From Hyphomicrobiales bacterium (GTDB lineage: Bacteria; Pseudomonadota; Alphaproteobacteria; Parvibaculales; Parvibaculaceae): 64,000 bases of DNA. Both the position numbers and the translations under genes were made by a program. The notes under the pieces were generated by a model. It saw nothing but the letters and a program-made list of their open reading frames with translations, did no database searches and was not told where the DNA came from. This document shows positions 16,841 to 26,121 of the stretch, piece by piece. Location of the stretch: positions 1-64,000 of the forward strand of contig WGND01000005.1 in NCBI GenBank assembly GCA_016124805.1, read 5' to 3'. Every line of letters starts with the position of its first letter. The first letter of the stretch is position 1.

Positions 16841-17803
16841 TTGGAAAAGAAGCTGCCTGTTTTCAAAACGGCGCGTGAGGTCTTTGCAGGGATCACGACC
16901 CATTATTTTCAGCTCGCAAAAGCAGCATGGCCCGCCCTGATACTGCTCGCTATAGCGCTTGTCTGGTATGTAAAAATATTCATTAGCCTGGAAGTCATTC
17001 TGGAGTCCTTGAAGCAGGCCCAGCTGGCGGGAGATGATGAAGCCGTCAATGCCAACTTGGCTCTTATTTTTGCCGATGGTCGCGGCTTGCAGTTCGCCAT
17101 CATCCTTTTTTTGATGTTTGTTGCATCAGCCATCGCAGCGGTTCGCTGGCATCGTTTTGTTCTGCTTGGGGAAGGTGCAACTGATCAAGCAGCAGAACCC
17201 ACACCCATCCGTTCAGAGGATGGGGTTTATATTTGGACATTTATCAAGATTGTTCTTTGCGAGGTGCTCCTCATCTTGGTCGCGGTCCTATTTGCCGCGG
17301 CGGCGGGTTATTTGCTTGGCATTGTGGGTCTCGTTGCCGTGAATGGCGAAGGTGGCAACATAATTGGTGGGCTGCTGATCTTGGTGGGTGGTACTTTTCT
17401 CTACTTCCTCGTTCTCAGCTACATGTTGCGGCTCATGCTTGCGCTACCGGACGCAGCCATTGGGCAAGGGGGGCGGGTTTTCACAATCTTTCAAGCAACC
17501 AAGAGCAATGGCTGGCGTCTGCTGGGCGTCTATCTCGTTTTCCTGTTGGCTGCCATGCTCATCGGCCTCCTGATGGCCGCTATCTTGGGCGTGTTTGTCT
17601 TTGCTTTGGTCTTGGCTGGTGTTCCCGTCGCCAGTTTGGAAAAAAACATAGCCGTTCAAATCATCACAGGGATCGCCTATGCGGCCATCTATCTCTATTT
17701 CCTGATGGCCCAGATCACCATGCTCTCGGTTGCCTATCGCGAAATCATCGGTCTGCCCGGTGACGCGGCGCCGGACGCGCCCGAGGGCGTCGAAGCCATC
17801 TGA
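16841..17803 (+). CDS. Polytopic membrane protein, unknown function (paralogue 2)
   Basis: A 320-residue relative of the previous gene: RWHRFVLLGEG corresponds to AWHRFILLGDM, SNGWRLLGVYLVF to GNYWRLVAILALT, and MLSVAYREIIG to ALSIAYRDLMG. It has about six hydrophobic segments (e.g. WPALILLAIALVWYVKIFI, IVLCEVLLILVAVLFAAAAG, GLLILVGGTFLYFLVLSYML) and an Asp-rich C-terminus. Translation starts at TTG 16841, eight bases after a run of G residues ending GGGGGGA. The 120-base gap before it may hold a separate promoter. Function unknown; both proteins may form one complex. Confidence 0.76.
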   Translation: MEKKLPVFKTAREVFAGITTHYFQLAKAAWPALILLAIALVWYVKIFISLEVILESLKQAQLAGDDEAVNANLALIFADGRGLQFAIILFLMFVASAIAAVRWHRFVLLGEGATDQAAEPTPIRSEDGVYIWTFIKIVLCEVLLILVAVLFAAAAGYLLGIVGLVAVNGEGGNIIGGLLILVGGTFLYFLVLSYMLRLMLALPDAAIGQGGRVFTIFQATKSNGWRLLGVYLVFLLAAMLIGLLMAAILGVFVFALVLAGVPVASLEKNIAVQIITGIAYAAIYLYFLMAQITMLSVAYREIIGLPGDAAPDAPEGVEAI

Positions 17804-17870
17804 TTGCGCTTGAGGCCCTTTTTTTGTAGGGTCGCGTCAGAAGGATCAGCAGAGGCGCCGGGAGGCGTCT

Positions 17871-17895
17871 AAGGGCTTGTCGATAAAGCCCTTTT
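17871..17895 (+). terminator. Candidate terminator after the membrane protein pair
   Basis: AAGGGCTT (17871-17878) and AAGCCCTT (17886-17893) form a perfect 8-base-pair stem with a 7-base loop, followed by only two more T residues. It lies between the membrane protein pair and panB. The short T-run makes it a weak terminator. Confidence 0.45.
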
Positions 17896-17989
17896 CGCCG
17901 CGGCATCCGGCCGCTGTCGCCCCTTAGCATTGTCGCTTTCCATATGGACCCCATATGTCGCGCCCATGCCTTGCGTCAGGAATGATCCC

Positions 17990-18814
17990 ATGTCCGTTCA
18001 GCCAACGATCAAACGCGTCACCGTTCCCGAAATCCGCGCCCGCAAAGGCGGCGAGCCTATCGTCTCGCTGACCGCCTATCACGCGCATACCGCCCGCTAT
18101 ATCGACCCCTATGTGGATTTCCTGCTCGTGGGCGACAGCCTCGGCATGGTCATGTATGGCATGGAGTCCACGCTCGGCGTCACGCTCGACATGATGATTG
18201 CCCATGGTGCGGCCGTGATGCGCGGCACCGAACATGCGCTGGTCGTCGTGGATATGCCCTTTGGGTCTTATGAAGAAAGCCGCGAGATCGCTTTCCGTAA
18301 TGCCGTCCGCGTCATCAAGGAAACGGGCTGCACGGCCGTGAAGATCGAAGGCGGCGCGCGCATCGCTGACACCATTCATTATCTCAACGAGCGTGGCATC
18401 CCTGTGATGGCGCATATCGGTCTCACGCCGCAATCGGTGCAGGTCATGGGTGGCTTCAAGACGCAAGGCCGCGACATGGCGGAATGGGCCGCGATTGAGG
18501 CCGATGCCAAAGCCGTTGCCGAAGCAGGGGCCTTTGCCGTGGTGCTTGAAGGCATGGCCGAGCCACTGGCCGCCAAGATTACCCGCGAGATCGATATCCC
18601 GACGATTGGCATCGGTGCCTCGCCCATGTGCGATGGCCAGATTCTTGTGCTGGAGGACATGCTCGGCCTGTCGCCCAAGCCACCGAAATTCGTCAAGGAA
18701 TTCGGCTCGCTCGGGGCCCAGATCGCTGGCGCTGCCGAGGCCTATGCCCGCGAAGTCCGCTCGCGGGCCTTCCCGGCTGTCGAAAACACCTATTCGATGA
18801 AAAAAGCAAAATAA
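17990..18814 (+). CDS. panB: 3-methyl-2-oxobutanoate hydroxymethyltransferase PanB
   Basis: PanB transfers a hydroxymethyl group from methylene-THF to alpha-ketoisovalerate, giving ketopantoate for pantothenate and CoA synthesis. The 274-residue TIM-barrel protein shows [13 protein letters not shown] near the start, the Mg site [11 protein letters not shown] with its Asp, [15 protein letters not shown], and the [10 protein letters not shown] and [12 protein letters not shown] strands. ATG 17990 follows CAGGA at suitable distance; the upstream start at 17930 runs through non-conserved sequence. panC is not adjacent. It is followed by a YfgM-like gene in the same direction. Confidence 0.97.
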   Translation: MSVQPTIKRVTVPEIRARKGGEPIVSLTAYHAHTARYIDPYVDFLLVGDSLGMVMYGMESTLGVTLDMMIAHGAAVMRGTEHALVVVDMPFGSYEESREIAFRNAVRVIKETGCTAVKIEGGARIADTIHYLNERGIPVMAHIGLTPQSVQVMGGFKTQGRDMAEWAAIEADAKAVAEAGAFAVVLEGMAEPLAAKITREIDIPTIGIGASPMCDGQILVLEDMLGLSPKPPKFVKEFGSLGAQIAGAAEAYAREVRSRAFPAVENTYSMKKAK

Positions 18815-18998
18815 GACAAGGCGTTGCACCCTGGCAGGCCGTTAAGGGAGAAACCTTTTGCGGTTTGCCATTGGGGCACAGGCGGGCTATTTTACGGCGC
18901 CTGCGGGAGGCAGGTCTGAATGGCAGAAAACTGCCATCAATTCGTTTCATAATCGCCGTTGTCTCATCCCCCCCGGCCTTTTGCCTTGGAGTTTCCCA

Positions 18999-19778
18999 TT
19001 GACCGATCTCTTTCGCGAAGTCGAAGAAGACCTTCGCCGCGAACGCTTTAAGAAACTGTGGGACGACTACGGTCTTTACCTGGTTGGTGTTGCTGTTGGC
19101 GTTGTTCTCATCACAGCCGGTGTGATTGGCTGGCGGGCCTATGAGAAGTCACGCAACGAGGCGGCCTCGGCGGCCTTCACCGAAATGGTGAAGAGCACCA
19201 CAGGCTCGGAAATGTCCGATGCCGATATCGCCAAGACCTATGGCGATTTTGCGGCCAACACCTCGGGTGGCTATGCCGCACTGGCCCGTTTGCATGAGGC
19301 AGCCTCGCTGTTGGCCGCCAATGACAAGGAAGGCGCGGCGAAAGCCTATGATGCCCTCATCGCCGATAGCAGCGCGCCGGAAATGCTTGTCGGGCTTGCC
19401 CGCATCAAGGCTGCGCTGATCCGTCTCGATACGGCAAGCTATGATGATCTCAACGCCGCCCTTGCCGACATGACGGAGCCATCATCGCCCTGGCGGGCCA
19501 ATGCCCATGAAATTCTGGGGATTGCCGCTTACAAGGCCGGCAAGTTCAGCGACGCCAATACCCACGCCCAGGCCATCATTGATGATGCCCAGTCGTCGTC
19601 GGGCCTGCGTGACCGGGCGCATGTCCTTCAGGCTGTCGTGGCGCCAAACCTGCCGCCGGTGGAAGACACGGTGAAAATTATCCCGGCAGAGACACCTGCG
19701 GCATCAGCTGATACCGCTGCCGAGCCGACGCCTTCCGAGCCGACAAGTGACGCATCCAGTGACGCAAAAGCGGAGTAA
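18999..19778 (+). CDS. YfgM-like TPR protein, inner-membrane anchored
   Basis: A 259-residue protein of the YfgM/TPR_21 kind: a short cytoplasmic start (TDLFREVEEDLRRERFKKLW), one transmembrane helix at about residues 25-45 (LYLVGVAVGVVLITAGVIG), and a periplasmic helical-repeat domain. E. coli YfgM is an ancillary SecYEG partner working with periplasmic chaperones. The C-terminus is a low-complexity Ala/Ser/Thr/Pro/Glu tail of about 45 residues. TTG 18999 is used, with GGAG seven bases before it; the earlier in-frame ATG 18858 lies in non-conserved sequence. The order YfgM - bamB - der matches the enterobacterial cluster, supporting the call. Confidence 0.85.
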   Translation: MTDLFREVEEDLRRERFKKLWDDYGLYLVGVAVGVVLITAGVIGWRAYEKSRNEAASAAFTEMVKSTTGSEMSDADIAKTYGDFAANTSGGYAALARLHEAASLLAANDKEGAAKAYDALIADSSAPEMLVGLARIKAALIRLDTASYDDLNAALADMTEPSSPWRANAHEILGIAAYKAGKFSDANTHAQAIIDDAQSSSGLRDRAHVLQAVVAPNLPPVEDTVKIIPAETPAASADTAAEPTPSEPTSDASSDAKAE

Positions 19779-19784
19779 TCCAGT

Positions 19785-21140
19785 ATGACGGTGAATTCGA
19801 TGAAATCCGGTCCCCTGCGTCTTGTCGTGATGGCGTCCATGCTGGTTGCCCTGGCGGGCTGCGATACGGTCGGTGACATGTTCTCTTCCGGTGAGGATGT
19901 AACGCGCCTGCCGGGCAAGCGCCTTTCCGTCATGGAATTGGACAGCAAGCTCACGGTTGATCCCGCGATCAGCGATGTCGATGTGGTGCTGCCCCAGCCT
20001 TATGAAAATTCGGCTTGGCCCCAGCCCGGCGGCTCTGCAGACAATGCCAATTATCATCTCTCCGCGCCCGGCGAGCTGAAGAAGGTCTGGAGCGCCAGCG
20101 CCGGTTCGGGTTCCAGCGGTGCGGCCCAGCTCGTGGCAAGCCCCATCGTGGCAGAGGGCAAGGTTTTCGTTCTGGATTCAGAAGCGCAGGTCAGCGCCTA
20201 TGATGAGAAGACGGGCAAGCGCCTCTGGAAGCAGGATTTTGTGCCTGACAATGAAGATGCCGATGAAGGTCGCGGCGGCGGTGTCGCTTACGACAGCGGC
20301 AAGCTTTTTGTCGTCACAGGTTTTGGCACGGCTTTCGCGCTGGACCCCGCGTCAGGCAAAACCATCTGGACACAGACGATCCGCGAGCCGTTCCGCGCGG
20401 CGCCCACAGCCAATGGCGGTCGTGTTTTCGCCATCACTTCGGATAACCAGATGATCTGTCTGGCGCAGGAGAATGGCGAAATTCTCTGGCGCCATCGTGG
20501 CATCACTGAGAGCGCGGGTATTCTGTCCTCCACCAGCCCCGCTGTGGCGGGCTCGACGGTCATCGCGCCTTATTCATCCGGCGAGCTTTTCGCCATCCGC
20601 GTTGAAAACGGGACGGCGGTCTGGAGCGACTCGCTCACCCGGACAGGCAACCTGACGGCCCTCAGCGAACTCAATGATATTGCTGGTCGTCCGGTGATCG
20701 ACCGTGATCGCGTGATCGCCGTCAGCCATGCTGGGCGAATGGTTTCCATCGACTTGCGCACCGGCGAACGCGTCTGGACGCGCGATATTGCCGGTGTGCA
20801 GACACCCTGGGTCGCCGGTGACTTCATTTTCATGGTCACCTCGCAGCAGGAAGTGCTGGCCCTGTCGCGCCGCGACGGTCGTATCCGCTGGATCACGCAG
20901 CTGCCAGCTTATGAAGACATGGAGAACCGTGAGGACCCCATCGTCTGGAGTGGTCCGGTTCTTGTGAGTGATCGCCTGCTGCTGGTGTCGTCCAACGGGC
21001 AGGCCGTCTCCGTGTCGCCTTATACCGGCGCCATTAAGGGCCGTATTGATATTCCCGATGGCACCTTCATCGCCCCTGTTGTGGCCGATGACATGGTGTT
21101 CATCATCACGCAGGATGCAGAGCTGATCGCGCTTAAGTAA
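19785..21140 (+). CDS. bamB: Outer membrane assembly lipoprotein BamB
   Basis: BamB is the beta-propeller lipoprotein of the BAM complex that helps insert beta-barrel proteins. The N-terminus is a lipoprotein signal with lipobox LVALAGC and acylated Cys26. Repeated PQQ-like propeller blades follow, with Trp-rich outer strands such as GKTIWTQTI, ENGEILWRHRG, ENGTAVWSDSL and GRIRWITQL. It starts 6 bases after the YfgM-like gene and is followed by der with about 100 bases between. At 451 residues it is about 60 longer than E. coli BamB, mostly before the propeller. ATG 19800 is an alternative start. Confidence 0.93.
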   Translation: MTVNSMKSGPLRLVVMASMLVALAGCDTVGDMFSSGEDVTRLPGKRLSVMELDSKLTVDPAISDVDVVLPQPYENSAWPQPGGSADNANYHLSAPGELKKVWSASAGSGSSGAAQLVASPIVAEGKVFVLDSEAQVSAYDEKTGKRLWKQDFVPDNEDADEGRGGGVAYDSGKLFVVTGFGTAFALDPASGKTIWTQTIREPFRAAPTANGGRVFAITSDNQMICLAQENGEILWRHRGITESAGILSSTSPAVAGSTVIAPYSSGELFAIRVENGTAVWSDSLTRTGNLTALSELNDIAGRPVIDRDRVIAVSHAGRMVSIDLRTGERVWTRDIAGVQTPWVAGDFIFMVTSQQEVLALSRRDGRIRWITQLPAYEDMENREDPIVWSGPVLVSDRLLLVSSNGQAVSVSPYTGAIKGRIDIPDGTFIAPVVADDMVFIITQDAELIALK

Positions 21141-21243
21141 GCAGAGCAGGCGCTCCCCGTTCGAGCGCATCCATTGTATAGTCTGACAGGTATGCCCCGC
21201 GAGCCGTTAAGGCCGCGGGCACTTGTCATGAGAGGCAGCTGAA

Positions 21244-22662
21244 TTGACGTTCAAAGTCGCCATTGTGGGCAGACCAAATGTCGGAAAATCGACCCTGTTC
21301 AACAGGCTCGTCGGCAAACGGCTGGCCCTGGTCGATGACACGCCGGGTGTGACGCGCGACCGCCGCGAAGGGGATGCCCGTCTGGGTGATATCGAGTTCA
21401 CGGTCATTGATACCGCCGGCCTCGAGGAAGCCACGGATGACAGCCTTGAAGCGCGCATGCGTCGCCAGACAGACCGGGCCGTTGATGAGGCCGATGTCTG
21501 CCTGCTGCTGATTGATGCGCGCGCGGGCGCCACGCCGCTCGACAAGCGCTTTTCGCAGATCCTGCGCAAGTCACCCACACCGGTCATTCTTGTCGCCAAT
21601 AAATGCGAAGGCGGGGCAGGCGAGGCAGGCCGCATGGAAGCCCATGAGCTGGGGCTGGGCGAACCTTTGGCCCTGTCTGCCGAACATGGCGAAGGCCTTG
21701 CCGGTCTTTACAATGCCTTGCGGCCCTTTGCCGATAGCATCAGCGCCGCCGAAGCCGAGCAGGCGGTGGAAGATGCCCTTGCCAATGATCTGGAAGAGGG
21801 CTTTGACCCGGACACGCCTTATGAGCCTGATCTGGAAGCGCCGCTGCGCATCGCCGTGGTCGGTCGCCCCAATGTCGGCAAGTCGACGCTGATCAACCAG
21901 CTTCTCGGCGAAGACCGCATGCTGACAGGCCCGGAAGCCGGCATTACGCGCGACTCCATCGGCGTGGAATGGAACTGGCGCAGCCGCCGCATCAAGCTTT
22001 TTGATACTGCCGGCATGCGCCGCCGCGCTCGCGTTACGGCCAAGCTGGAGCGTCTCTCGGTTGCCGACACGCTGCGTGCCGTGCGTTTTGCGGAAGTTGT
22101 CGCCATCGTCCTTGATGCCACCATGCCCTTTGAACGTCAGGATCTGCACATCGCCGATCTTGTCGAGCAGGAAGGCCGTGGCCTCATGCTTGTTGTCAAC
22201 AAATGGGACCTTGTTGAGGACCCGCAGGAAAAGCTCCGTGAATTGCGCGAGGAACTGGAGCGGCTCTTGCCCCAGATCCGCGGCGTTCCCATTCTCACGC
22301 TTTCCGCGCTGACAGGCCGCAGTGTGGACAAGCTCATGCCCGAGATTGAAAAGGTGCATACGCGCTGGAATGCGCGTGTCTCCACCGCGCGCCTCAATCG
22401 CTGGCTGGAAGATACCACCTCCCGCCACATGCCGCCGGCGGCCAAGGGGCGCCCGATCAACCTGAAATATATTTCGCAGGTCAAATCGCGCCCGCCGACA
22501 TTTGCGGTCTTTTCCAGCCGCGCCGACGAGGTGCCCACCTCCTATAAGCGCTACATGGTCAACACGCTGCGCGAAGCCTTTGATCTGCCCGGCGTGCCGA
22601 TCCGCCTGCATATGCGCAAGGGCAAAAATCCCTACGCCCAGAAGAAGCGGCGCAATGACTGA
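21244..22662 (+). CDS. der: Ribosome-assembly GTPase Der (EngA)
   Basis: Der is a tandem-GTPase that binds the 50S subunit late in assembly. G domain 1: [27 protein letters not shown], and a G4 motif ANKCE in place of NKxD. G domain 2: [30 protein letters not shown] (canonical). The C-terminal KH-like domain ends [18 protein letters not shown]. Translation starts at TTG 21244 with GAGAGG about eight bases before it. The length (472 aa) is normal. The stop overlaps the VOC gene start by 8 bases. Confidence 0.97.
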   Translation: MTFKVAIVGRPNVGKSTLFNRLVGKRLALVDDTPGVTRDRREGDARLGDIEFTVIDTAGLEEATDDSLEARMRRQTDRAVDEADVCLLLIDARAGATPLDKRFSQILRKSPTPVILVANKCEGGAGEAGRMEAHELGLGEPLALSAEHGEGLAGLYNALRPFADSISAAEAEQAVEDALANDLEEGFDPDTPYEPDLEAPLRIAVVGRPNVGKSTLINQLLGEDRMLTGPEAGITRDSIGVEWNWRSRRIKLFDTAGMRRRARVTAKLERLSVADTLRAVRFAEVVAIVLDATMPFERQDLHIADLVEQEGRGLMLVVNKWDLVEDPQEKLRELREELERLLPQIRGVPILTLSALTGRSVDKLMPEIEKVHTRWNARVSTARLNRWLEDTTSRHMPPAAKGRPINLKYISQVKSRPPTFAVFSSRADEVPTSYKRYMVNTLREAFDLPGVPIRLHMRKGKNPYAQKKRRND

Positions 22663-23107
22663 GGATTACGGCACACCGCCCAAAAGCGGATGGGCCACTT
22701 TCATGCCGGAACTGCTGGTTCGTGACCTCTCACGTAGTCTCGCTTTCTGGCGCGACATTCTTGGCTTCGTGATCGCCTATCAGCGACCGGAAGAATTCTT
22801 TGTCTATCTCGAGCGCGCCGAAGGCAGCCAGATCATGCTCTGCCAGATGCAGGGACAGTGGGAAACAGCGCCGCTTGAGCCACCTTTTGGCCGCGGTGCC
22901 ATGTTTCAGCTCTATGTGCAGGATTTTGATGATCTGCTTGCCCGCGTCACATCATCAGGCTGGCCATTGCATCATGAACTGCGCGAGGTCTGGCGACGTC
23001 ACGGCGACAGGATGGGCGGCCAGAGAGAGTTTTTCGTTCAGGACCCGGATGGTTATCTGCTGATGATTGCCCAGAAGATTGGCGAACGTCCGCTTTCAGC
23101 CGAATAG
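22655..23107 (+). CDS. VOC-superfamily (glyoxalase/bleomycin-resistance-like) protein
   Basis: A 150-residue protein with the paired beta-alpha-beta-beta-beta modules of the vicinal oxygen chelate fold: [20 protein letters not shown] in the first half and [16 protein letters not shown] followed by [17 protein letters not shown] in the second. The DPDGYLL(M) strand is the common VOC signature. It is closest in look to BRP-like proteins, which bind rather than convert ligands; metal ligands are not all obvious. ATG 22655 overlaps der by 8 bases, indicating coupling. It converges on the SDR gene with one base between the stops. Confidence 0.85.
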   Translation: MTEDYGTPPKSGWATFMPELLVRDLSRSLAFWRDILGFVIAYQRPEEFFVYLERAEGSQIMLCQMQGQWETAPLEPPFGRGAMFQLYVQDFDDLLARVTSSGWPLHHELREVWRRHGDRMGGQREFFVQDPDGYLLMIAQKIGERPLSAE

Positions 23108-23108
23108 A

Positions 23109-23828
23109 TCAGGCTGTTGCGCGCTCATATTTGACGGTCTCGCCATTCTTCTTGCAGTCCGCCATGGCAAGCTCGATGAAGAGCGGCACCAGATCAGCTG
23201 GTCGCGTCAGATGCGAGGGGTCCTCGCCCGGCATGGCTTTCTTGCGCATCGCCGTACGGGTCGGCCCCGGGCTGATCAGATTGACGCGAACATTCGTCTT
23301 CTCGCATTCCGCCGCCCAGGTGCGGGCCATCGCGTTCAGCCCGGCCTTGGTGATGGCATAGCCGCCCCAATAGGGCTTGGCCTTGTCGGCCGATCCCGAC
23401 GTCACGAAAATCGCACGGCCCGCATCCGAGCGCTTCAGCAGCGGCTCAAAGGAGCGGATCAGGCGCATATTGGCTGTCAGATTGGTCGCAATAGTCTTGT
23501 CCCAGTCTTTCGGATCCATATGCGAAAGCGGTGTCAGCGTGCCGAGCGAGCCGGCATTGGCCACCAGAATATCGAGCTTGCCCCAGCGCTCGTAAATCGT
23601 GCTGCCCAGGCGATCAATGGCCGCCAGGTCGGTCAGGTCGAAGGGTACAAGCGTCGCCTTGCCACCGATCTTGCGGATTTCGTCATCGACCTCTTCAAGG
23701 CCACCTACGGTGCGCGCCACCAATATGACATGCGCGCCTTCAGCCGCCATGCCCAGCGCCACGGCGCGACCAATGCCGCGCGATGCACCCGTGATGACCG
23801 CGAGGCGGTCCTGTAAACGTCCACTCAT
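23109..23828 (-). CDS. Short-chain dehydrogenase/reductase
   Basis: A 239-residue classical SDR. The cofactor motif is VITGASRGIGRAVALGMA, the NAG motif is VANAGSLG, and the catalytic Ser-Tyr-Lys set is in TSGSADKAKPYWGGYAITKAG. ARTVGGLEEV after strand 2 with an Arg suggests NADP(H). ATG 23828 gives the normal start GRLQDRLAVITGAS; the 33 codons before it would overlap the purF 3' end. It follows purF by 8 bases on the minus strand, an arrangement repeated in many alphaproteobacteria. The substrate is unknown. Confidence 0.92.
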   Translation of the reverse strand: MSGRLQDRLAVITGASRGIGRAVALGMAAEGAHVILVARTVGGLEEVDDEIRKIGGKATLVPFDLTDLAAIDRLGSTIYERWGKLDILVANAGSLGTLTPLSHMDPKDWDKTIATNLTANMRLIRSFEPLLKRSDAGRAIFVTSGSADKAKPYWGGYAITKAGLNAMARTWAAECEKTNVRVNLISPGPTRTAMRKKAMPGEDPSHLTRPADLVPLFIELAMADCKKNGETVKYERATA

Positions 23829-23836
23829 AATTCTAC

Positions 23837-25375
23837 TCAGGCTATTTCGGCGAGCATTGACAGCTGACGTGTGCGTTTTTCGCCGGAGCGATCCGTCAGC
23901 GGTGTGGGATAGTCGCCAGTGAAGCAATGATCCGTCAATTGCGGATGCTCATTGTTGCGATGGTCAAAGCCGAGGGCCCTGTAGAGACCATCAACAGAAA
24001 TAAAGGCCAGGCTGTCAACGCCGACATAGGCGCGCATGCCTTCCAGATCATAATTGGACGCCAGCAGCTGATCGCGCTCGGGCGTATCAATGCCGTAGAA
24101 ATCAGAATGCGTAATGGGCGGGCTTGCCACGCGCAGATGCACTTCGCGAGCACCGGCTTCATACATCATTTTGACGATCTTGATCGATGTCGTGCCGCGC
24201 ACCACGGAGTCATCCACCAGAATGATCCGCTTGCCTTCGACAATGGCACGATTGGCATTGTGTTTCAGCTTCACGCCGAGCTGGCGGATATGCTGTGTCG
24301 GCTCGATGAAGGTACGGCCCACATAGTGATTGCGGATAATGCCAAGTTCGAAGGGAATGCCCGACTGATTGGCATAGCCGATGGCTGCGGGAACGCCTGA
24401 GTCTGGCACCGGGATTACGACATCGGCGTCAACATGGCTTTCAAGCGCCAGTTCGCGGCCAAGATTTTTGCGCACATTGTAAACGCTGCGACCGCCGACA
24501 ACGCTGTCGGGACGCGCGAAATAAATATACTCAAAAACGCAGGGACGTTCTTTTTGCGGCGGGAAGGGATGGATCGATTGAATGCCTTCCTGCGTGCAGA
24601 CGACGACTTCGCCCGGTTCAATTTCGCGGACGAATTCAGCGCCGATAATGTCGAGCGCCACCGTTTCGGAGCAGAGAATCCAGCCATCACCAAGACGGCC
24701 CAGAATGAGCGGTCGGATGCCCAGCGGATCACGCGCGCCAATCAGCTTCTTGTTGGTGATGGCCACCAGCGCATAGGCGCCTTCAATCTGGCGCAGCGCA
24801 TCGACAAAGCGGTCCATCGTGCGCGCCTTCTGGCTGCGGGCAACAAGCTGCAGGATCGTCTCGGTATCTGAGGTCGACTGGAAGATGGCGCCAGCCCGCA
24901 CAAGCTCGCTGCGCAACGATATGGCGTTGGTCAAATTGCCATTATGGGCAATGCCGAAACCGCCGCCCCAGAGATCGGCAAAAAGCGGTTGCACATTTCG
25001 TAGAATGGTCTCGCCGGTCGTCGAATAGCGCACATGTCCGATGGCGGCTTCGCCGCGCAGCCTGTCGATAATCTTTTCGCTGGAGAAATGGTCACCCACC
25101 AGTCCCATGCGACGTTCTGAATGAAAATGTTCGCCGTCAAAGGCGACGATGCCGGCAGCTTCCTGTCCCCGATGCTGGAGCGCATGAAGGCCGAGCGCTG
25201 TCAGCGCGGCGGCGTCGGGATGGCCATAGACACCGAAGACCCCGCATTCATCGCGCGGCTTGTCTTCGCTCAACTCATCATCGCTGATGGACAGGCCCAA
25301 TGGTGCCTGAAGGGACGGGCGGATCGCCGAAGGGGGGGCCGCGTCATCGAAAGAGAAGCACATCTGCTCAGACAT
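23837..25375 (-). CDS. purF: Amidophosphoribosyltransferase PurF
   Basis: PurF makes 5-phosphoribosylamine from PRPP and glutamine, the first step of purine synthesis. The 512-residue precursor has a propeptide before the N-terminal nucleophile Cys44 (DE-CGVFGVYGH). The glutaminase domain shows LHALQHRGQEAAGI, RYSTTG and GIAHNGNLTN. The phosphoribosyltransferase domain carries the PRPP loop RIILVDDSVVRGTTS. ATG 25375 has GGAG about eight bases upstream; ATG 25363 is also possible. It lies 29 bases after cvpA, the classic cvpA-purF pair. Confidence 0.97.
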   Translation of the reverse strand: MSEQMCFSFDDAAPPSAIRPSLQAPLGLSISDDELSEDKPRDECGVFGVYGHPDAAALTALGLHALQHRGQEAAGIVAFDGEHFHSERRMGLVGDHFSSEKIIDRLRGEAAIGHVRYSTTGETILRNVQPLFADLWGGGFGIAHNGNLTNAISLRSELVRAGAIFQSTSDTETILQLVARSQKARTMDRFVDALRQIEGAYALVAITNKKLIGARDPLGIRPLILGRLGDGWILCSETVALDIIGAEFVREIEPGEVVVCTQEGIQSIHPFPPQKERPCVFEYIYFARPDSVVGGRSVYNVRKNLGRELALESHVDADVVIPVPDSGVPAAIGYANQSGIPFELGIIRNHYVGRTFIEPTQHIRQLGVKLKHNANRAIVEGKRIILVDDSVVRGTTSIKIVKMMYEAGAREVHLRVASPPITHSDFYGIDTPERDQLLASNYDLEGMRAYVGVDSLAFISVDGLYRALGFDHRNNEHPQLTDHCFTGDYPTPLTDRSGEKRTRQLSMLAEIA

Positions 25376-25404
25376 CGTCTGGACTCCTGCAAGGATCCTA
25401 TACG

Positions 25405-26082
25405 TCACTTGCCTGTTGTGTTCTCAAACAGGCGATCGAGTCCCCTCCGTTCGGAGGTGTTATAGCCTGCGTCCTTATCAATGTCAGCGTCCGATTTTTG
25501 CGAATTTGTGTCAGAAGCTGGCGGCGCGGCCTGTTGGCTGGTTTGAGGTGCGGTATTGGGTCGTGGAATGGGCGCAACGGCTGATTGACCATTGTTTTGG
25601 CTCGAGTCGGGGGCCAGCGAGAAGAGGAAACTCGCACAATCCTCAATCAGGGGGCGAAGACGCGCTTCCCTTATCCAGTCTGGCTGGTCATTCCGATTGG
25701 GCACCAGCCAAGCGAAAAATAGGTAGGCAATGGTCGCGATCAAGAGGCCACGTGCCAGACCGAAGACAAAACCGAGTGTCCGGTCCAGCATTTCGGCCCT
25801 GTCATGCAGGTCCATCAGCGCGCCGGACCAGCGCAGTGTCAAAGCGGCACAGATCACATAACCAATGACAAAGATGCCGAGCGCGGCAACAACCGAGGCA
25901 ATCCAGGGTGTCGTGATGAACTCCTGCACCAGGGGTGTGGCATAGGGAAACAGCCACAAGGCGAGCAACGCGCCCACAACCCAGGCGAAAATCGACAACA
26001 GCTCGTTGGTCAGGCCACGCAGCAGTGCCAAAACACTCGAAACGAGCACAACCCCGATCACGATGCCGTCGAAAAGTGTCAC
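25405..26082 (-). CDS. cvpA: CvpA family membrane protein
   Basis: CvpA-family proteins are inner-membrane proteins linked to colicin V export and envelope stress in enterobacteria; their direct activity is unknown. This 225-residue protein has four hydrophobic segments (FDGIVIGVVLVSSVLALLRG; SIFAWVVGALLALWLFPYA; VVAALGIFVIGYVICAALTL; ARGLLIATIAYLFFAWLV) and the family GLxRGL-like turn. The C-terminal 60 residues are Gln/Ser/Asp-rich and not conserved. It precedes purF by 29 bases, as in many proteobacteria. Confidence 0.9.
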   Translation of the reverse strand: MTLFDGIVIGVVLVSSVLALLRGLTNELLSIFAWVVGALLALWLFPYATPLVQEFITTPWIASVVAALGIFVIGYVICAALTLRWSGALMDLHDRAEMLDRTLGFVFGLARGLLIATIAYLFFAWLVPNRNDQPDWIREARLRPLIEDCASFLFSLAPDSSQNNGQSAVAPIPRPNTAPQTSQQAAPPASDTNSQKSDADIDKDAGYNTSERRGLDRLFENTTGK

Positions 26083-26121
26083 GCCCGTCCTCCGAAGCCC
26101 TTTAATGTACTATACCTCAAC

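Noticed and set aside
18851-18866. Hairpin AAACC/GGTTT as a terminator after panB
   Set aside because: Short stem with no following T-run.
21571-22611. 346-residue minus-strand frame opposite der
   Set aside because: Entirely inside der, no recognisable domain, composition typical of an antisense shadow.
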